64,000 bases of DNA from Turicibacter sanguinis (GTDB lineage Bacteria > Bacillota_I > Bacilli_A > MOL361 > Turicibacteraceae), in NCBI RefSeq assembly GCF_013046825.1, contig NZ_CP053187.1, positions 2,514,001 through 2,578,000 of the forward strand, given 5' to 3'. This document shows positions 35,414 through 44,150 of the stretch, one piece after another. Each line of letters begins with the position of its first letter. The stretch's first letter is position 1. Both the position numbers and the translations under genes were made by a program. The notes below the pieces were generated by a model. The model saw nothing but the letters and a program-made list of their open reading frames with translations. It was not told where the DNA came from and searched no databases.

Positions 35414-36685
35414 ATGAATCACCTAAATTTATTTAATCCATATCGAAATAAATTAAATAGTCACGAAGATGAACTCACCAGAAATTTTCTTATTCTAGTT
35501 AAAAATATTCCCTTAATTCAAGTGATTTTTTTTGAATTAATAAAAAATGAGATGAAAGAGATAAACGTTGATTCAATAATAGATGGAGATTTATTTGTAG
35601 AGGATATTTATACGCAATTATCAAGTAATAATTCTTTATTTTCGTCACCTTTACTAGAGGGAAGAACTTTAATTTCAATTATTATTTCAGATGATAAGTT
35701 AGAAGATAATGTAAAAGTAAAAAATGATACTAGACAGGCTAGATATGATGGTGTGATTACTGCTAATCCATCTTGGCTATTTATTATTGAAAATAAACCT
35801 TCAAAAGAAAACATATGGACTAGACAGTTAAATCCAAATATTCCAGAAGATAGTGATATCACCATAGTTGAAGAGCCTTGTTGCTTATCCTGGAGAGCTA
35901 TTATTTCAAAGTTAAATGTCATCTTGCAAAAAAATATGGTCAATGGTTTAGAGTACATAATGATAGAAAATTTTATTGAATATGTAGATAATGAATACCA
36001 TTGGCTTAATCCTTATACCAATTTTGATTTATGTAAAGGAAATATCTATTTATTAAATAAACGTTGTATAGCTATTATGGAATCGAGTAACTTATGTCAT
36101 AAAGATACTACCGTGAAATATCACAAAGGATGGCGACACTATATAGAGAGTGGGAAAAACACCATTAAGCAGATTTCTTTAGATGCAAATGCCCACCAAT
36201 CAAGTTGGACAATAAATTTATGGTTATACGCTGGTGACACAATGAATTCTTCTAAAGAAGTCTATGAAAAATTGAATATTGATGGCCTCCTAAAGTTACA
36301 AGAACAGGGATTTAAAGTAGAACCTAATTTTCACATTTCCTATCGCTCTAGTAACTTATTATGGTTTAAGGGGAATCTTAATCTATCGGAATATTTAACT
36401 TATTGGAAAAAAGAATATAAAACTCTCAAACAAATTAAACGTTCAGAGTTTGGGGAATTTTTTAATAAGCTAATTGAAAGTCAGAATATGTTAAAAGAAG
36501 AAATGGACACTGTCCAAGAAAAAATCCTTAGTAAAAATTATGATAAGTTAAATATTTGTCCGGGAATAAAGATCACTTATCTATGGGAAAGTGAAGAGGC
36601 AATAAAACTTGATAAAAGTAAAAAATTTGAAAAGGAGTTCAAATCAAAAGTATTAATGGCCTTTGATACATTGGGAGGGATTTAG
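35414..36685 (+). CDS. Hypothetical protein with PD-(D/E)XK nuclease-like motif
   Basis: 423 residues with a strong AGGGGGAAGG site. 'RQARYDGVI' (Asp112), then 'WLFIIENKP' (Glu126-x-Lys128), gives the D...ExK arrangement of PD-(D/E)XK nucleases, preceded by a helical region with an N-terminal glutamate. The C-terminal half ('LCHKDTTVKYHKGWRHY', then beta strands) has no recognised domain. It follows the PLD-helicase gene directly, so the two probably form one module in which the helicase supplies ATP-driven movement. Base use is A+T-rich like the AIPR gene. Family not recognised with certainty. Confidence 0.65.
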   Translation: MNHLNLFNPYRNKLNSHEDELTRNFLILVKNIPLIQVIFFELIKNEMKEINVDSIIDGDLFVEDIYTQLSSNNSLFSSPLLEGRTLISIIISDDKLEDNVKVKNDTRQARYDGVITANPSWLFIIENKPSKENIWTRQLNPNIPEDSDITIVEEPCCLSWRAIISKLNVILQKNMVNGLEYIMIENFIEYVDNEYHWLNPYTNFDLCKGNIYLLNKRCIAIMESSNLCHKDTTVKYHKGWRHYIESGKNTIKQISLDANAHQSSWTINLWLYAGDTMNSSKEVYEKLNIDGLLKLQEQGFKVEPNFHISYRSSNLLWFKGNLNLSEYLTYWKKEYKTLKQIKRSEFGEFFNKLIESQNMLKEEMDTVQEKILSKNYDKLNICPGIKITYLWESEEAIKLDKSKKFEKEFKSKVLMAFDTLGGI

Positions 36686-36813
36686 TTTTTTATCAGTTTT
36701 CTAATAAATTATTTTAATAGCTGAATTAATATTATTTTATCTTGAAGACGAAGAATCATTGAATTGCATATCTGAATAATGTTATTAATAAAGTTTCATA
36801 GGGGGAAAACAAT

Positions 36814-37911
36814 ATGACTACCAAAAAATTAGGGTTTGGGTTTATGAGGTTACCGGTTTTAGGGGAGGGAGATATCACGAACGTTGATTATGAGCAAATC
36901 AATGAAATGGTGGATATCTTTTTAAATCGTGGATTTACGTATTTTGATACGGCGTACATGTATCATCGTTATATGAGCGAGAGCATTTTGAAAAAGACGC
37001 TGGTTGAGCGTCATCCACGTGATTCATATACAGTGGCAACGAAGATGCCAACCATGTTTTTAAAAGTTGAAGAAGATTTAGAGCGTATCTTTAACGAGCA
37101 ACTTAAAAAAATCGGCGTTGATTATTTTGATTATTATTTGTTGCACTGCCTAAATGTTGAAAACTATGCCATTTGTAAGAAACTAGATGCCTTTACCTTT
37201 GTTCAACGTAAAAAAGAAGCGGGACAAATTAAGAAAGTCGGGTTTTCCTTTCATGATACGGCTGACGTGCTCGATGAAATTTTAACGGCTCATCCGGAAA
37301 TGGACTTTGTCCAGCTCCAAATCAATTATCTCGATTGGGAAGATGAACAGATTCAATCACGTAAATGTTTTGAGGTCGCGCTTAAACATCAAAAAGACAT
37401 TATTGTCATGGAACCGATTAAAGGTGGGACATTGGCCCAAGTTCCAAAACCGGTTGAAGCGTTGTTTAAAGGAGTTAATCCACAGAATTCGGTGGCATCA
37501 TGGGCTATTAGATATGCGGCAAGTCTTCCTAACGTGATGATGGTACTAAGTGGGATGTCAAATCTGGAACAATTATTAGATAACACAGCCTACATGCAAA
37601 ACTTCGTGCCCTTTAATGAGGAAGAATTTAAAATTGTTGAGACTGCCACTCAAATCATTCAAAACCAAGACTTTATCCCCTGTACGAATTGTCAGTATTG
37701 TGTGGAAGGATGCCCGAAAAAGATTGCCATTCCATCGTATTTCATACTTTATAACAGTGATACCACGCAAAAAGAAGCTTATCTTAATTACACCCAAACA
37801 CATGGCAAAGCATCAGACTGTATTGGTTGTAAAAAGTGTGAGCGCATGTGCCCACAACATCTCCCAATCATTCAATACCTAAAAGAAATCACTAAAACAT
37901 TTGAAGATTAA
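36814..37911 (+). CDS. Aldo/keto reductase with two C-terminal 4Fe-4S clusters
   Basis: 365 residues. The TIM-barrel AKR domain (about 1-280) has 'YFDTAYMYHRYMSE' with the catalytic Tyr, the Lys in 'VATKMP' and the His in 'YYLLHCLN'. The C-terminal ferredoxin-like part carries CTNCQYCVEGCP and CIGCKKCERMCP, each a CxxCxxCxxxCP cluster-binding motif. Such fusions occur in anaerobes and are thought to couple ferredoxin-type electron transfer to carbonyl reduction. It is transcribed alone behind AGGGGG and followed by a terminator-like dyad. Confidence 0.9.
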   Translation: MTTKKLGFGFMRLPVLGEGDITNVDYEQINEMVDIFLNRGFTYFDTAYMYHRYMSESILKKTLVERHPRDSYTVATKMPTMFLKVEEDLERIFNEQLKKIGVDYFDYYLLHCLNVENYAICKKLDAFTFVQRKKEAGQIKKVGFSFHDTADVLDEILTAHPEMDFVQLQINYLDWEDEQIQSRKCFEVALKHQKDIIVMEPIKGGTLAQVPKPVEALFKGVNPQNSVASWAIRYAASLPNVMMVLSGMSNLEQLLDNTAYMQNFVPFNEEEFKIVETATQIIQNQDFIPCTNCQYCVEGCPKKIAIPSYFILYNSDTTQKEAYLNYTQTHGKASDCIGCKKCERMCPQHLPIIQYLKEITKTFED

Positions 37912-37916
37912 ATCGA

Positions 37917-37952
37917 GAAAATCAGGTCGTAATGAGACGGCTTGATTTTTTT
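37917..37952 (+). terminator. Terminator-like dyad after the Fe-S aldo/keto reductase
   Basis: AAATCAGGTCG and CGGCTTGATTT arms (imperfect), then TTTTTT. Confidence 0.6.
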
Positions 37953-37972
37953 ATTTATTTTAAAAACACCTC

Positions 37973-38003
37973 TTGTCTTAGAGTTAACTTTAAGTGTTAT
38001 AGT
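37973..38003 (+). promoter_or_regulatory. MerR-type promoter (19-bp spacer) before the hydrolase operon
   Basis: TTGTCT, 19 bases, TATAGT. The spacer is filled by the dyad CTTAGAGTTAACTTTAAG (37977-37994), symmetrical around GTTAAC. The over-long spacer and central dyad are the hallmark of promoters activated by MerR-family regulators. Confidence 0.75.
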
Positions 38004-38117
38004 AATCATAGAGTCATCCAAATACTGAGATGTGAATTAACTAATCACCCTGTTAAGTCTCTGATCATTTAAGTTGTTGATAGCGATGATTGGATAGAAA
38101 AGTAGGAGGAATCACTA

Positions 38118-39065
38118 ATGGCCTGTCATTATATTGCAAAATTAAGTGAACAAGTTGAAAGAGAGCACGTTAGATACAATAATCGTTATGGTCTAGCGAT
38201 TGCTGCAGATGTTTATAAAGCGAAAAACCTTGATTTAAGCAAGAAACATCCAGCTCTGATCGTTGGAGCTCCTTATGGTGGTGTCAAAGAACAAGGCCCT
38301 TGTGTGTATGCCAATGAACTAGCAAAGAGAGGATTTGTTGTGCTAACTTTCGATCAATCCTTTATGGGAGAATCAGCTGGAGAACCTAGAAATGTTTCAT
38401 CACCTGAAATTTTCACCGAAAATTTCAGCGCAGCAGTCGATTTTCTTGGAACTAAACTTTCGTATGTGGACCGTGAAAAGATCGGTGCCATTGGAATCTG
38501 TGGATCAGGTGGATTTGCGTTATCTGCTGCACAGATCGATACTAGAATTAAAGCAATTGCAACCTGCAGTATGTATGTCATGACATCAGCAGTACGTGAT
38601 CTGTTAGATAAGCAGCAATTAGAAGAGACGAAGCAAAAATTATCGTTGAAGAGATGGGAAGATTATGAGAAAGGATATCCAGAATACATTCCATTTTTCC
38701 CAGAAGAAGCCTTAGAGGTCGTACCAGCAAATCTGCAAGAGTCGACGGCAGAATGGTTTAGATTCTATGCCACTAAAAGAGGGCACCATCCAAACGCAAG
38801 AGGTGGCTTTACGACAACCAGTGATTTAGCTTTCTTAAATGCCGATTTAACAGCCTTTGTTCATGAAATTTCTCCAAGACCAATTCTATTAGTGATCGGA
38901 GATTGTGCACATTCTAAATTCTTCTCAGAAATGATCTATGAGAAAGCCTTAGAGCCAAAAGAACTCTATGCCGTAAAAGATGCTGAACATATTGATTTAT
39001 ATGATCGAGTCGATCGAATTCCATTTGATAAGTTAGAAAAATTTTTTAAGACAAATTTGAAATAA
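38118..39065 (+). CDS. Alpha/beta hydrolase (dienelactone-hydrolase-like)
   Basis: 315 residues, with TAGGAGG ahead of the ATG. The fold is evident from 'PALIVGAPYGGVKEQG' (oxyanion region), 'FDQSFMGESAGEP' and the nucleophile elbow 'GICGSGGFA' with Ser near residue 130. A late 'HIDLYD' contains the likely catalytic His, and 'PRPILLVIGDCAH' the acid. It resembles YcjY/dienelactone-type hydrolases that act on small esters or lactones. First gene after a MerR-type promoter and followed by the alcohol dehydrogenase pseudogene and an aldo/keto reductase, so it likely belongs to a carbonyl/electrophile detoxification set. Confidence 0.82.
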   Translation: MACHYIAKLSEQVEREHVRYNNRYGLAIAADVYKAKNLDLSKKHPALIVGAPYGGVKEQGPCVYANELAKRGFVVLTFDQSFMGESAGEPRNVSSPEIFTENFSAAVDFLGTKLSYVDREKIGAIGICGSGGFALSAAQIDTRIKAIATCSMYVMTSAVRDLLDKQQLEETKQKLSLKRWEDYEKGYPEYIPFFPEEALEVVPANLQESTAEWFRFYATKRGHHPNARGGFTTTSDLAFLNADLTAFVHEISPRPILLVIGDCAHSKFFSEMIYEKALEPKELYAVKDAEHIDLYDRVDRIPFDKLEKFFKTNLK

Positions 39066-39151
39066 ATTCACCAAAACAACGAAGATAATAATTAGAATAG
39101 ATTTCAATTGATGAGTCGCTCATCAAATTTAAAAAGAAAGAAGGAGAAATA

Positions 39152-40318
39152 ATGTTAGGAAACTTTACATATTGTAACCCAACCAAACTGTATTTTGGAG
39201 ATCAATCACTTCATAATCTAAGTACTGAGCTTGAGAACTATGGTTCAAATATTTTACTTGTCTACGGTGGTGGATCAATTAAGAAAAATGGTATTTATGA
39301 TGAGGTCATTAATATTTTAAAGGATAGTGGAAAAAATATTGCAGAAATACCAGGGGTTATGCCAAATCCAACGATTTAAAAACTTCGCGAGGGTGTAGCC
39401 ATCGCAAGAGATCATAAAATAGATTTAATTTTAGCTGTCGGTGGGGGTTCAGTATGTGACTATGCCAAAGCGGTCTCGGTTTCGATTCACTGTGATGAAG
39501 ATCCATGGGATAAATACTTTATCCGTTTTGAAGATGTGAGCTGTGAAATCGTACCGGTTGGATGCGTTTTAACAATGGTTGGAACAGGTTCTGAAATGAA
39601 TGGTGGAACTGTTATTACAAATCATGAACAAAAACTAAAGATTGGTCATGTCTTTGGTGAAAATGTTAATCCGAAATTCTCAATCTTAAATCCAAACTAT
39701 ACCTTAACACTTCCAAAAACACAAATGGTGGCAGGTTTCTATGATATTATGAATCATATTTGTGAACAGTATTTCTCAGGAGCTGATGACAATACAAGTG
39801 ATTATATCAGTGAAGGTTTAATGAAATCGTTAATTCATTCAAGTCGTATCGCCATTCAAGATCCAAATAATTACGAAGCAAGAAGTAACATTATGTGGAC
39901 GTCAACATGGGCACTCAATACGTTAGTAGCTAAAGGAAAATCAACCGACTGGATGGTTCATATGCTTGGGCAAGCGGTTGGGGCTTATACCGATGCCACT
40001 CATGGAATGACGTTATCAGCTGTATCTTTAGCCTATTATCGATATATCATGCCATATGGACTCGATAAGTTTGTCAGATTTGCGACTAACGTGTGGGATG
40101 TTAAAGTAGAAGGAAAAACAAAGGAACAAGTCGCAGCAGAAGGACTTAATGCAATGGAAAACTGGATGAAAGAACTTGGTCTAGCGATGAATATCACGGA
40201 TCTTGGTGTGACAGACGAGATGCTAGAAGGACTTGTTCATTCAACAATTATTCTTCCAGGTGGATACAAAACGCTAACACCTGAAGAAATTTCAACTATT
40301 TTTAAAGAAAGTATGTAA
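39152..40318 (+). pseudogene. Iron-containing alcohol dehydrogenase, broken by one in-frame TAA
   Basis: The whole family sequence is present in one frame of 389 codons (counting the internal and final stops), but codon 76 (39377-39379) is TAA. The N-terminal part has the NAD(P)-binding 'LVYGGGSIKKNG' and ends 'PGVMPNPTI'. After the stop follow 'LREGVAIARDHKIDLILAVG', GGGS, and the iron-binding residues in 'FYDIMNHICEQYF' and 'GAYTDATHGMTLS'. It matches NADPH-dependent butanol-dehydrogenase-like enzymes. A GAA-to-TAA change would explain the lesion. The ribosome binding site AGAAGGAG is intact and no other damage is seen, so the inactivation looks recent. Confidence 0.9.
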
Positions 40319-40323
40319 TGATT

Positions 40324-40362
40324 CGCACTTGTAGGACATAATGTTAATGTCTGATAAGTGCT
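40324..40362 (+). terminator. Hairpin between the alcohol dehydrogenase and aldo/keto reductase genes
   Basis: GCACTT and AAGTGC arms with an inner GGACAT/ATGTC pairing. No T run follows, so it may be a processing or stability element instead of a terminator. Confidence 0.45.
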
Positions 40363-40390
40363 TTAATGGATAGATGAAAAGGAGAGAGTC

Positions 40391-41206
40391 ATGGAATATA
40401 TTGAGCTAAATAATGGAGTACGAATGCCACTATTAGGACTTGGAACCGTTAATCTACATGGAGATAGCGGGATTGAAGTTATCAAGAAGGCGATTGAAGT
40501 CGGCTATCGCTTAATTGATACAGCAAGAATGTATCATAATGAAGAGACAGTCGGACAAGCGATTATCAAAAGTGGTATTGACAGAAACGAGCTATTTATC
40601 ACCACAAAGCTATGTCGTAGTAGCAATAGTTATGAAAAAGCGAAAAGAGATATTGACGATTCATTAAAAAAATTACAACTTGATTATGTTGATCTATTGT
40701 TAGTTCATGAACCTTATGTTGAATCGTATGAGATGTATCAAGCGATCAAAGAAGCCTATCAAAGTGGAAAAGCAATAGCCATTGGAATTTCAAATTTTAA
40801 TCGGAAGTGCTACCGTGAATTTATTGAAACGTGTGGCGTGATTCCAGCTGTCAATCAAATGGAGTCCCATGTTTATTTCACACAACATGAGTTACAAGTA
40901 GAACTTGAAAAGCATGGAACTAAGATGCAAGCATGGAGTCCTTTGGCTAATGGGAAAAAGAATTTACTCAACGAACCGATTCTTGTAGAACTCGCAGAGC
41001 AATATCATAAAACACCGGCACAGATTGCACTCCGTTTTCTAATCCAGAATGGGGTATCAGCCATTCCAAAAACAACCAGTGAACACAGATTGAAAGAGAA
41101 TCTTTCTATTTTTGACTTTAACCTATCAAAGGATGAACTAGAAAAAATTAGGACACTGGATGAAAAAGTGTCTATAACAGATTGGTATCGCTCAGATTGG
41201 TTTTAA
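40391..41206 (+). CDS. Aldo/keto reductase (2,5-diketo-D-gluconate reductase type)
   Basis: 271 residues, a complete single-domain AKR. It starts 'YIELNNGVRMPLLGLGT'. The catalytic tetrad is visible: Asp in 'LIDTARMYHNEE', Tyr in the same stretch, Lys in 'ITTKLC' and His in 'LLVHEPY'. The cofactor-binding 'IPKTTSEHRLKENL' is near residue 225. It should reduce aldehydes or ketones with NADPH in the cytoplasm. It follows the broken alcohol dehydrogenase by 72 bases behind GGAGAGAG and ends in a bidirectional terminator, and is probably co-transcribed with the hydrolase. Confidence 0.9.
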   Translation: MEYIELNNGVRMPLLGLGTVNLHGDSGIEVIKKAIEVGYRLIDTARMYHNEETVGQAIIKSGIDRNELFITTKLCRSSNSYEKAKRDIDDSLKKLQLDYVDLLLVHEPYVESYEMYQAIKEAYQSGKAIAIGISNFNRKCYREFIETCGVIPAVNQMESHVYFTQHELQVELEKHGTKMQAWSPLANGKKNLLNEPILVELAEQYHKTPAQIALRFLIQNGVSAIPKTTSEHRLKENLSIFDFNLSKDELEKIRTLDEKVSITDWYRSDWF

Positions 41207-41245
41207 TCGTCATATCAATCATGTCATTAAATGATAGTCTAAAAT

Positions 41246-41284
41246 AAAAAATAACAGCTCCATTTGGAACTGTTATTTTTTTTA
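41246..41284. terminator. Bidirectional terminator between aldo/keto reductase and MarR genes
   Basis: AAAAATAACAG and CTGTTATTTTT arms with an inner TCC/GGA pair; T and A runs are on the respective sides. Confidence 0.88.
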
Positions 41285-41290
41285 GTTCGT

Positions 41291-41761
41291 TTATTTCTGT
41301 TGTAATGAATCGCAAATCTTTTCAAGATGATCTGTAATCTGGAAGAATACGTGATAGAAATGTTCACGTTCAGTCTCGCTAAGGTTACTAGAACCTTGGC
41401 TTACAGCCTCTGCTATCACCCGATTCAATTGCTTATTTATCTCGTTACCTTCTGCTGTTAGCACCATTTTGGTACGATATTTGCGTCCTGAATCGATCTC
41501 AACCGGCTTGATTAATCCTTTTTCAGTTAAATCCACCATCGTTCTTGAGACAGCCGCCTTATCTTCTATACAAAGTTTACATAGCTGAGTCGCTGTTAGT
41601 CCTTCTGGATTTTTACCGAGATAGTAGAGATACATCACATGGCTAGCTTTTAATCCCATACGTTCTGTTTCAGTAAGCTTGATTTTTTGGATACACTTAT
41701 ACGCCTTGGTGACAGATGTTGTAAATGCCTCGAATCGTTCAATCAGATCAATCATAATCAT
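41291..41761 (-). CDS. MarR-family transcriptional regulator
   Basis: 156 residues with AAAGGTAGG ahead of the ATG; a second ATG at 41755 is possible. The winged helix-turn-helix has 'GLTATQLCKLCIEDKAAVSR' (recognition helix) and the wing with 'GRKYRTKMVLTAEG'. Dimerisation helices lie at both ends. It overlaps the preceding lysoplasmalogenase-like gene by 14 bases, so the regulator is co-transcribed with it. It probably represses its own operon through the TTGTTGA-N4-TCAACAA pair at 42526-42580. The ligand is unknown. Confidence 0.9.
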   Translation of the reverse strand: MIMIDLIERFEAFTTSVTKAYKCIQKIKLTETERMGLKASHVMYLYYLGKNPEGLTATQLCKLCIEDKAAVSRTMVDLTEKGLIKPVEIDSGRKYRTKMVLTAEGNEINKQLNRVIAEAVSQGSSNLSETEREHFYHVFFQITDHLEKICDSLQQK

Positions 41762-42494
41762 ATCCTACCTTTAACTTTTGATAAGACGTTTGTAAAGACA
41801 TCGTCCCTTTTTTGTGATTTAAGAACTTCATAGAAGTAGAAGGATAAACAAATAGAGAAAATGCAAGTAAAAACTGTGCCGGATAATAGGTCCCAAGACA
41901 TAAATAACCGGCTACTGGAAGATCTGCAAATGACTTTAACATGAGCATGAAATCTGAAATGAAGAATAAAAGACTTCCGATTACAATGATAAGATTTGTC
42001 ATGTTCGTTTGTCGAAGTGAATTTGAAATGGCTTTACCTAACATAAATGAAATGATGACCGCGTAGACACCACAAACACCTTGCATTAAAGCCCCTCCAA
42101 AATTCAAAAATGGAGTAAAGAAAATCACCATTAAGGAAATGAGTGAAATCATCATCCCCCATAGGAAATCTTTACGGTTCATTTTATCTAACATACAATA
42201 AGAGGCAAAATAAAAAACATGACCTAGTCCAAAGACGATGGTTCCCAAATAGAAATTAAGGTTAATGAGAATATCTCCTAACATCGCAATCGTTAACGCA
42301 ATGATCATCCAGATTGGAAATTTTAAATTCTCCTTATTTTTAATGCAATACATCAGATTAATTAGTCCTGTGATAACAAACAAAAGACTGGCAATCGCCT
42401 TAACTAATAATCCGTTACTAGTCATGTAAAACATATCAAAAATCAATATAAATGTTAGCATGATAACATTTGTGACTACAAATAATTTTTTCAT
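41748..42494 (-). CDS. YhhN/TMEM86-family membrane protein (lysoplasmalogenase-like)
   Basis: 248 residues with about eight membrane segments. Family hallmarks are 'MLGDILINL', 'YLGTIVFGLGHVFYFASY' and 'FFISDFMLM', with the polar Asp/His residues inside the membrane that define YhhN lysoplasmalogenases. These cleave the vinyl-ether bond of lysoplasmalogens. Plasmalogens are typical of anaerobic Firmicutes, so membrane-lipid turnover is plausible. It is first in a two-gene operon with a MarR regulator, and its promoter region carries two MarR-like operators. A C-terminal soluble tail of about 30 residues follows the last segment. Confidence 0.8.
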   Translation of the reverse strand: MKKLFVVTNVIMLTFILIFDMFYMTSNGLLVKAIASLLFVITGLINLMYCIKNKENLKFPIWMIIALTIAMLGDILINLNFYLGTIVFGLGHVFYFASYCMLDKMNRKDFLWGMMISLISLMVIFFTPFLNFGGALMQGVCGVYAVIISFMLGKAISNSLRQTNMTNLIIVIGSLLFFISDFMLMLKSFADLPVAGYLCLGTYYPAQFLLAFSLFVYPSTSMKFLNHKKGTMSLQTSYQKLKVGYDYD

Positions 42495-42525
42495 CGTTAT
42501 TTCCTTTCAATTCAACTAAACAATT

Positions 42526-42580
42526 TTGTTGATTTATCAACAAACAAAAATTTAACACGAACTTGTTGAGTTGTCAACAA
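42526..42580. promoter_or_regulatory. Two MarR-type operators upstream of the lysoplasmalogenase-MarR operon
   Basis: TTGTTGA-N4-TCAACAA occurs at 42526-42543 (within a 20-base near-perfect palindrome) and again at 42563-42580, 37 bases later. Two identical dyads directly ahead of a marR operon point to autoregulation. Confidence 0.75.
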
Positions 42581-42757
42581 ATTCAAAATCTCCCTTCATT
42601 AAATAACAATGATCTCTATTTAAAAATCAAACCAGAATCATTCATTTCATGCGGTAACTTGTCACAGAAAACATTTCATCATGAGGAGTTCATGAACTGA
42701 ATAAAGTCAATTTAGAAAAAACGATGAGAAAAGCTCAACTAAAGTTCACTTGATAGC

Positions 42758-42788
42758 TTGACTTGAAGTGAACTCCAAGACGTATAAT
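42758..42788 (+). promoter_or_regulatory. MerR-type promoter (19-bp spacer) before the aldo/keto reductase
   Basis: TTGACT, 19 bases, TATAAT. The spacer contains the dyad CTTGAAGTGAACTCCAAG (42762-42779). Both hexamers are near consensus but too far apart for efficient use without a MerR-family activator twisting the DNA. Confidence 0.8.
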
Positions 42789-42829
42789 CCACTTAGAAAC
42801 ACAAAAAGACAAATGGGAGGAAAACGATA

Positions 42830-43792
42830 ATGGAATATACAAAATTAGGAACTACCGATATTACGATTTCACGTCTTTGTGCAGGATGCATGAGTTTTGG
42901 GGATTCCAATACTAATTTTCATTCGTGGACGTTAAATAAAGAAGAAAGTGAAAACTTGGTGAAGCGTGCACTCGATTTAGGAATTAATTTCTTTGATACA
43001 GCAAATGTTTATTCTGCCGGAACAAGCGAGGAATATCTCGGACGTGCCATCAAACATAATGTCCCACGTGATCAAGTTGTCTTAGCCTCAAAAGTTTATT
43101 TTAATGAGGGGCACTTGAAGAAAGAGGCCATTCACCGTGAAATTGACGGCACATTAAAACGTTTAGGCACTGATTATTTAGATTTATATCTCATTCATCG
43201 TTTTGATTATGAAACACCAATGGAAGAAACAATGGAAGCTTTAAATGAACTGGTAACATCAGGTAAAGTGCGTGCTATTGGCGCTTCTGCCATGTATGGC
43301 TATCAATTTCATAACTTACAACTTGTAGCAGAAAAAAATAACTGGGCAAAATTTCAATCGATGCAAAATCATTACAATTTACTCTACCGAGAAGATGAAC
43401 ATGAACTAATTCCAATTTGTAAGCAGATGAATGTTTCACTCACACCGTATAGTCCACTGGCAGCGGGAAGATTAAGTCGTTTAGAGTGGAAAAGCGACAG
43501 CTTGCGTAGTCAAACTGATAAAATAGCTGTTTCAAAATATGATTCGACTGCAGAAAAAGATCATGAAATTGTCCTACGTGTCCATGAACTTGCACAACAA
43601 CATGAAGCAAGTATGACTCAAATTGCGCTTGCTTGGCAACTAGCAAAAGGTGTCGCATCACCTATTATCGGTGCCACAAAAGAAAAATACTTTGATGATG
43701 CAGTCGGAGCCTTTAACGTAAAGTTAACTCATCACGATATCGCTTATTTAGAAGAATTATATCAGCCTCATAAAATTGTGGGAGCCATTTAA
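42830..43792 (+). CDS. Aldo/keto reductase
   Basis: 320 residues, GGGAGGA ahead of the ATG. 'MEYTKLGTTDITISRLCAG', 'INFFDTANVYSAGTSEEYLG' (Asp and Tyr of the active site), 'VLASKVYF' (Lys) and 'YLIHRFDYETP' (His) define an AKR of the YghZ/general-stress type. 'SPIIGATKEKYF' is the cofactor loop. A single gene behind its own MerR-type promoter, so it is likely induced by aldehydes or other electrophiles. It would reduce reactive carbonyls with NADPH. Confidence 0.9.
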   Translation: MEYTKLGTTDITISRLCAGCMSFGDSNTNFHSWTLNKEESENLVKRALDLGINFFDTANVYSAGTSEEYLGRAIKHNVPRDQVVLASKVYFNEGHLKKEAIHREIDGTLKRLGTDYLDLYLIHRFDYETPMEETMEALNELVTSGKVRAIGASAMYGYQFHNLQLVAEKNNWAKFQSMQNHYNLLYREDEHELIPICKQMNVSLTPYSPLAAGRLSRLEWKSDSLRSQTDKIAVSKYDSTAEKDHEIVLRVHELAQQHEASMTQIALAWQLAKGVASPIIGATKEKYFDDAVGAFNVKLTHHDIAYLEELYQPHKIVGAI

Positions 43793-44150
43793 GAAGAGAA
43801 AGAGGAAAAGCCTAAATGAATGAGATCATGATCTTGTATCAAGACCTTGCTTCTTAATCTTTCTTCATGATCATCCATTCAAAAGCCAATTGACGCGACT
43901 GGTGTTTCTTCAAGTCAAACGTCTATTAAAACCATTTTAAACGTCAATAGTTTGCTAGAGGAGTAACAGCCTCTTATTTCCATAGACGATAAAAAACTTA
44001 AGCCAGCCATGACTAGCATAAAGATAGGATATGTTTAATTATTGTTTATTTTAGGTCTTGCATTGAAGTTTACTCCAAGTGTTACAGTAATCATATCCTA
44101 TTCATCAGATAAGGTTATAGATTGATAGGATACTAGAGGAGGAATGAATG
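43793..44150. other. Intergenic region with dyads and a MerR-type promoter
   Basis: An imperfect long hairpin (TGAATG..GATCATGA with TCATGATC..CATTCA, about 43818-43881) follows the aldo/keto reductase. A TTGAC/GTCAA pairing lies near 43900. The rest is unremarkable until the promoter at 44058. No gene is visible. Confidence 0.45.
44058..44088 (+). promoter_or_regulatory. MerR-type promoter (19-bp spacer) before the flavodoxin operon
   Basis: TTGCAT, 19 bases, TACAGT, with the spacer dyad ATTGAAGTTTACTCCAAG (44062-44079). It closely resembles the site at 42758. Confidence 0.78.

Larger units (their letters stand above)
42495..42829. other. Divergent regulatory region
   Basis: Between the leftward YhhN-MarR operon and the rightward aldo/keto reductase. 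It contains the paired MarR-like operators on the left and a MerR-type promoter on the right (42758-42788). The 170 bases between show nothing I can name. Confidence 0.55.
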
